NCBI GenBank assembly: GCA_910578515.1
Contig: CAJTQR010000002.1
Coordinates: 496,001-560,000, forward strand
Origin: an uncultured Duncaniella sp.
GTDB taxonomy: Bacteria; Bacteroidota; Bacteroidia; Bacteroidales; Muribaculaceae
DNA length: 64,000 nucleotides
Direction of reading: 5' to 3'
Shown one piece after another: positions 59,459 through 64,000 of this stretch. Each line of letters begins with the position of its first letter. The stretch's first letter is position 1. The notes under the pieces were generated by a model, which was not told the origin of the DNA, made no database searches, and saw nothing but the letters and a program-made list of their open reading frames with translations. The position numbers and the translations under genes were made by a program.

Positions 59459-61387
59459 ATGAAAAAACAATTGAAATATTTACTTTCGTTGTCGATGAGC
59501 GCGATGGCAATGCTTATAGCCACAACCGCATGTTCACCCGACGACCATGAGCTTTCTGGACCTGTAGTTTCTCCCGAGGAGCTCGTTGAGGGAATTGCTT
59601 TTGCCGTGACCCCCGACGCAAATGACCCTAACACCATTCACTTGAAATCACTCGTGAAAGGTGCCACACCCGTATGGAAAACTCCTAACGGTATGTCGCA
59701 GAATCATGAATTGGACCTCCAGTTCCCCTTTGCCGGCGATTATGAGCTCACTTTCGGTGTCATGACCCAGGCTGGTACCGTATGGGGCGACCCGTATGTA
59801 TTTACCGTGACTTCCAACAATTTCGGTCTCCTTTCCGATGCGATATGGACGAATCTTGCCGGTGGCGTGGATGAGAACGGTCAAGGCAATCCCAAGACTT
59901 GGGTGCCTTGCAATGCAAATTACGGTATTGGTGGTTGCTCTGCTCCCGTTATGTATATGAGCCCCGATGACTATCCCGAACCTGTGTTCGGTTACGGTAA
60001 CTGGGCACCTAACTGGGACCCCGGTTTCCAGTCATGGCTCATTCCTGCCGACGACCCCTATATGGATTCTTACATGACACTCTCGCTTGACCCCGTGAAG
60101 GGTTGCGTGGTGGAGATGATGCGCAAGTCGGCCGACGGTGAGACCAACATCACCGGTAAGTTCAATCTTAACGTTTCAGACCCCAAGCATCCTATGATTA
60201 CTTTCATGGATGGTGCTTACTCGCTCCACAATGCCGGGTTTGATGATGTCTGCGCCAACTATACCAATGATATCCGCATCATTGAGTGTACTCCTTATCT
60301 TCTCCAGATTGCCACAATGCGTACCAACAGCGAAGGTCCCTGGTGGATTGTTTGGAACTTTATATCAAAGGAACTTAAGGAAGACCCCTCTATTCTCCCC
60401 TCTGAAGGTCCTGACTTGATTGAAGGCAAGCCTGTTGTGGCTCCCGCTTACGATGACCTCGCAACTTCTCTGTTCACCATCTCAGGTGACAATGCCTCTT
60501 ATATCGCTACTCAGACCACTTATCTCCTTGATGAGGAAACTCCCTATGACTATATGTGGTGGAATCCCGCTACCGGTGCATGGGAATGGATAAACGGTTA
60601 CGGTTCTTCATGGGCTCCCGCTTACGAAGGTGTTGACGACTTCGCTCTCACTCTCAACAAGAACGGTAAGGTTGAGCTCGAAAACGTTGAGGGTGGTGCC
60701 TCTACAACATTCACTATCGAGGACAACAAGGTGGTGTTTGCTGACGAAGTTACCCTTCTTTCCGCTGGCAATACTTCAATCACCGGTAAGGAATTCACAG
60801 TTATGAAATGTTCTGCCGACGACAATGAGGTTGTGTTTGGTGTGCCTGTTGAATATGACAACACCGGTGCTGCCTGCAAGTATCTCTGTGCCAAGATGAC
60901 CATCAAGCCTATCAGTGGCGGTGCTACAGGTCCTGTTGAACTCAAGGTTGACAGCAGCAAGCTTGATATCTACGCTGAGGCAGGCAAGTATCTCCGTATC
61001 CAGTTCTACAACCCGTGGGCTGGTAAAGAGGATAGCGAATGGCCTATTGACCCGACCATGCTTAAGCTCAAAAAAGGTCAGAAACTTGTGCTCAAATATA
61101 CTGTAAGCGGTATTGAATGGACCGGAACTCCGCGTGCTGCATTCTGCTGCAATATTGATGGTTTCTTGTGGGAACCCGACTGCTATACCAACTTCCAGGG
61201 TCAGGATTTCAACACCACAGGTGAAAATGTAATGACTTTGACCAACGAAACCGGTTCTACATATAATTTCTACACTGTCGGCTCTCTTCAGGTTTCAATC
61301 CAGCTCGACGGAGTCACCTCAAATGCTGATGCTGAAGCAGTGGCTAAGGGTGCTGTAGTGAATGTAACCTCTTTAACTATCGAGTAA
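59459..61387 (+). CDS. Surface glycan-binding lipoprotein (SusE/SusF position)
   Basis: 642 residues. Signal peptide and lipobox (AMLIATTAC, Cys about 25) are followed by SPDDHE, an acidic surface-export signal. The region after residue 40 is an N-terminal Ig-like domain. The rest is Trp-rich (WVPCN, WAPNWDPGFQSW, WWNPATGAWEWINGYGSSWAP), with exposed aromatic clusters typical of glycan-binding surface proteins. No catalytic motif. Its position after SusD matches surface glycan-binding proteins of Bacteroidetes loci. No close named family recognised; binding function is inferred. Confidence 0.8.
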   Translation: MKKQLKYLLSLSMSAMAMLIATTACSPDDHELSGPVVSPEELVEGIAFAVTPDANDPNTIHLKSLVKGATPVWKTPNGMSQNHELDLQFPFAGDYELTFGVMTQAGTVWGDPYVFTVTSNNFGLLSDAIWTNLAGGVDENGQGNPKTWVPCNANYGIGGCSAPVMYMSPDDYPEPVFGYGNWAPNWDPGFQSWLIPADDPYMDSYMTLSLDPVKGCVVEMMRKSADGETNITGKFNLNVSDPKHPMITFMDGAYSLHNAGFDDVCANYTNDIRIIECTPYLLQIATMRTNSEGPWWIVWNFISKELKEDPSILPSEGPDLIEGKPVVAPAYDDLATSLFTISGDNASYIATQTTYLLDEETPYDYMWWNPATGAWEWINGYGSSWAPAYEGVDDFALTLNKNGKVELENVEGGASTTFTIEDNKVVFADEVTLLSAGNTSITGKEFTVMKCSADDNEVVFGVPVEYDNTGAACKYLCAKMTIKPISGGATGPVELKVDSSKLDIYAEAGKYLRIQFYNPWAGKEDSEWPIDPTMLKLKKGQKLVLKYTVSGIEWTGTPRAAFCCNIDGFLWEPDCYTNFQGQDFNTTGENVMTLTNETGSTYNFYTVGSLQVSIQLDGVTSNADAEAVAKGAVVNVTSLTIE

Positions 61388-61414
61388 TACCTCCTTTTTT
61401 AACAGAAAATCTAA

Positions 61415-64000
61415 ATGAAAACTAAGATATTTTTATCAATGGCAGTGTTCATGGGGCTTTCGTTCGCCTCATGTAACGATGACGATGATTACACCATCAT
61501 CAATGAGCCTATGCTTACTGAGGATTCTGTGGTTACCGGTTCTTCGGATGTCACCGCCACCACAGCAGTGCTCCACGGCACAGTCACAGGGCTTCAGAAC
61601 TCTGCTGCCGCCTCCTACGCGGTAGGTTTCAAGTATGGTTACTCTGAGAATGCACTCACTGAGTCAATCACAGGTACTTATGAAGACCAGACTGTCACTG
61701 CCGAAATCACCGGACTGACAGAGAACACAGTGCTCTACTATCAGGCTTTCGTCACTCTCCAAGGCAAGGTTACTTTCCTTGGCAAAGTGAACAGCTTGGT
61801 CACTACCAATACTCAGCTCACCACCAAGTCTGCAGAGGGCGTTGACTACGCGTTCGCAACAATGGGTGGTAGCGCGACAGGTGCTCCCGCCGATGCTAAA
61901 TTCGGTGTGGTCATTGCAGCTAAACCTGAAGTTGAAGCAGTGCGCGGAGGTTTGATTCTTCCCGCCACCGCAGCTTCATCAGATTTCACTGTTGATTATG
62001 CAGGTCTTGCTCCCAACACCACTTATTACTATGCCTCATACGCTGACCTCGGCACAGGCGTGGTTTACGGTGACGTGCAGACATTCACCACTTCCGATTT
62101 CTCTCTTGACCTTGACAATGACCTTGTTGACCTTGGTCTGTCAGTGAAATGGGCGAAATTCAACCTTGGCGCACGCTCTGAGTCAGAACTCGGCGGTCGC
62201 TTCGGTTACGGTGACCTGACCGGTGTAAGCAATTCGATTGATATGGCTGACTATGGTCAGAAGGATATCTATCGTACCGACCGTGACGTGGCTAACAAGG
62301 CATGGAGCGGTAGCGTGACTCTCCCCACCGCTGCTGACTTTGAAGAACTCTTTAACCTCTGTACAAAGGAATGGACCGTGGTTGACGGTGTGAACGGTTA
62401 TAAACTGACCGGTCCTAACGGTAACTCAATCTTCCTTCCTGCAGCCGGTTCACGTACCATCAGCGAAATCAGCGGAGAAGGTGTGAACGGTGTTTATGCC
62501 ACCGGTTCAATCAACCCCGGCAATGAGCAGTTTGCTGTTGCATTCAACTTCTCATCTTCTTACTCATCACGCACCTCCACTCCTCTCTACGAAGCACTCT
62601 CAGTGCGTCCCGTATCTACCGCACGCAATGTGGTGTTTGACAAATCACTCCTTTACAAGACATGGGAAATCGACTATAACGATGGCAAGTGTGTCAAGTT
62701 CAACGGTCCGGTTTGGTTCTACGGCACAGCCGATTCATGGCGCACCGTATCAAACGGCGAGCCTATTGTAGGCGACAGCTGGAAGTGGGATGCCGATGCA
62801 TCAAACACTTGGGCATTCGGCGATTGCTCAGGCTACATGACTCTCAATGCCGACGGTACTATCGTGGTCAAGAACCAGAACGGTGAAGAACAGACTGGTA
62901 CCTATACCATCGATGAGGCAAACAAGACCATCACCTCTACCGTGGCTCTCCTTGTTCCTGACAACTTCCCCGGTCAGTGCGCTAACCTTAAGAATGAGAT
63001 TAAGATTCTCTCTCTCACTTCTGATGCCGCTCAGTTCGGTTATTTCCGTGACGGTGACCCTGCTACACTTTCAGTGAATATGGTTCCCCAGCTTGAGAAG
63101 TATGGCTATACTGCTAAACTTACCTGCTACGGCGGTTGGAATGACAACACTTGGGATAGCGCTTCCATCACCATCCCCGGTGGTGAGAAGGCTCTCGGTC
63201 AGCACACCATCACTCTCAATGCTGCTGAACCCCGTCCTTACGGTCAGGTTTACGTAGTGGATATCGAAGGTTTTGCTGCCGCTTATCCCAACTCATTCGT
63301 TCGTCTCGATGCCATCAAGGCTGACGGCAAGGATGTGCCTTTCGACGGTTCCAAGCTTTTCTACGGTGATATCGAAAATAAGGGTACCTATCGTATCGAA
63401 TTGGCTAACATCTGGGGCTGCGGTCACAATGAGTCATGGAACGGTCTTGGCGATTCAGCTTTCCGTCCCGAAGGTGGCGAAGTGACTGAGGAAACCAATC
63501 TTGCGTTCAACTCTACATTTGAGGTGACTTTCACAATTGTGTCACTTGACTCAAACGGTGCTGGTATGTATATGCCTAAGCTTGCTACCGTAGCTGCCGG
63601 ATGGGCTGCACAGGTGTGGGATGCCACTAATAGTGAGACATTTGAGGTGAAGTATGAGAACTTCCAGTATAAGCTCGCTGACAATACCACTTGCAACATC
63701 AAATATGAAGGTGAAGGTTACGGCGCAGGTGTGATAATGAACTTCGTCCAGACTGACAATCTTTATCAGTTCTTCCCCGGTACCAAGGCTACTCTCGACA
63801 AGATTTTAATTGATGGCAAGGAACTTACCGGATGGGATGCTTCCAAGATTGTGAATACCGATGCTGACGGTGCAGGTGTGCATCATCGCGTGGAACTTTG
63901 GAACTGCTGGGGCGCTACAAGCGGTAACTGTGCATTCGGCACTGCTACCGGCGACGGTAAGGATATCATGGCTCCTCTCGGATTCAACTCTTCAATCGAG
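61415..64000 (+). CDS. Large surface lipoprotein with FISUMP-like domain (3'-truncated by window edge)
   Basis: At least 862 residues; the frame is open to the window end. It starts MKTKIFLSMAVFMGLSFASC, followed by NDDDDY, a strong surface-export signal. Two fibronectin III-like modules come first (SDVTATTAVLHGTVTGL..., NTQLTTKSAEGVDYAFATMGGSA). Next is a domain opening DLVDLGLSVKWAKFNLGA and continuing VTLPTAADFEELFNLC, the pattern of FISUMP/DUF1566-type Bacteroidetes domains. After that come SusE-like sandwich modules (WRTVSNGEPIVGDSWKWD...WAFGDCSGYMTLNADGT, and later similar Trp-rich repeats). It starts 27 nt after the previous gene, so it belongs to the same operon. Likely glycan binding; no enzyme motif seen. 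Confidence 0.8.
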   Translation, partial: MKTKIFLSMAVFMGLSFASCNDDDDYTIINEPMLTEDSVVTGSSDVTATTAVLHGTVTGLQNSAAASYAVGFKYGYSENALTESITGTYEDQTVTAEITGLTENTVLYYQAFVTLQGKVTFLGKVNSLVTTNTQLTTKSAEGVDYAFATMGGSATGAPADAKFGVVIAAKPEVEAVRGGLILPATAASSDFTVDYAGLAPNTTYYYASYADLGTGVVYGDVQTFTTSDFSLDLDNDLVDLGLSVKWAKFNLGARSESELGGRFGYGDLTGVSNSIDMADYGQKDIYRTDRDVANKAWSGSVTLPTAADFEELFNLCTKEWTVVDGVNGYKLTGPNGNSIFLPAAGSRTISEISGEGVNGVYATGSINPGNEQFAVAFNFSSSYSSRTSTPLYEALSVRPVSTARNVVFDKSLLYKTWEIDYNDGKCVKFNGPVWFYGTADSWRTVSNGEPIVGDSWKWDADASNTWAFGDCSGYMTLNADGTIVVKNQNGEEQTGTYTIDEANKTITSTVALLVPDNFPGQCANLKNEIKILSLTSDAAQFGYFRDGDPATLSVNMVPQLEKYGYTAKLTCYGGWNDNTWDSASITIPGGEKALGQHTITLNAAEPRPYGQVYVVDIEGFAAAYPNSFVRLDAIKADGKDVPFDGSKLFYGDIENKGTYRIELANIWGCGHNESWNGLGDSAFRPEGGEVTEETNLAFNSTFEVTFTIVSLDSNGAGMYMPKLATVAAGWAAQVWDATNSETFEVKYENFQYKLADNTTCNIKYEGEGYGAGVIMNFVQTDNLYQFFPGTKATLDKILIDGKELTGWDASKIVNTDADGAGVHHRVELWNCWGATSGNCAFGTATGDGKDIMAPLGFNSSIE

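Overview
The window looks like a chromosomal segment of a gut Bacteroidales bacterium, most probably a Muribaculaceae-type organism (family-level placement is inference). The basis is Bacteroidetes-type promoters (TTTG, 19-20 nt, TAnnTTTG) in front of many genes, SusC/SusD pairs, a hybrid two-component regulator of the HTCS class, and lipoproteins carrying acidic export signals after the lipobox cysteine. The left edge cuts into a GH36 alpha-galactosidase and the right edge cuts into a large surface lipoprotein.

Layout. 1-13.3 kb is ordinary chromosome: alpha-galactosidase 3' end, a MATE exporter, a radical SAM / DUF4130-type DNA-metabolism pair full of tandem repeats, trigger factor, a secreted GH13 amylase-like enzyme, a TPR protein and glnS. 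At 13339-13419 lies tRNA-Leu(CAG). Its 3' end is the attachment site of a ~14.6-kb integrative element (13407-28051) bounded by a 14-bp direct repeat. The element carries a tyrosine integrase, small DNA-binding and replication-type genes, one very large phage tape-measure protein with no other recognisable virion genes, and a secreted protein plus lipoprotein as apparent cargo. It is AT-rich and dense in GATC, while I found essentially no GATC in the host DNA I scanned.

28-41 kb is chromosome again: a phosphoglucomutase preceded by phased 22-bp repeats and DnaA-box-like words, a candidate structured RNA, a large surface lipoprotein with strongly biased codons, a zeta-toxin-like module, valS, a free-standing adenylation domain with lost catalytic lysines, an MscS channel and a small membrane protein.

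42-64 kb is a polysaccharide utilisation locus. A leftward cluster GH31 (PA14-containing, alpha-xylosidase type) - GH2 - GH3 and an HTCS regulator diverge from a rightward SusC - SusD - surface lipoprotein - surface lipoprotein series. The enzyme set matches side-chain and backbone trimming of xyloglucan oligosaccharides. The substrate is inferred; no endo-xyloglucanase lies inside the window.

A recurring oddity is a strand-polarised 9-nt iterated repeat (TCCGATTAG-like) found just after the stop codons of + strand genes at four places. It also reaches into at least one coding sequence and supplies its stop codon. Together with a 111-bp in-frame triplication and two further degenerate tandem-repeat stretches, it suggests a genome unusually rich in tandem duplication.
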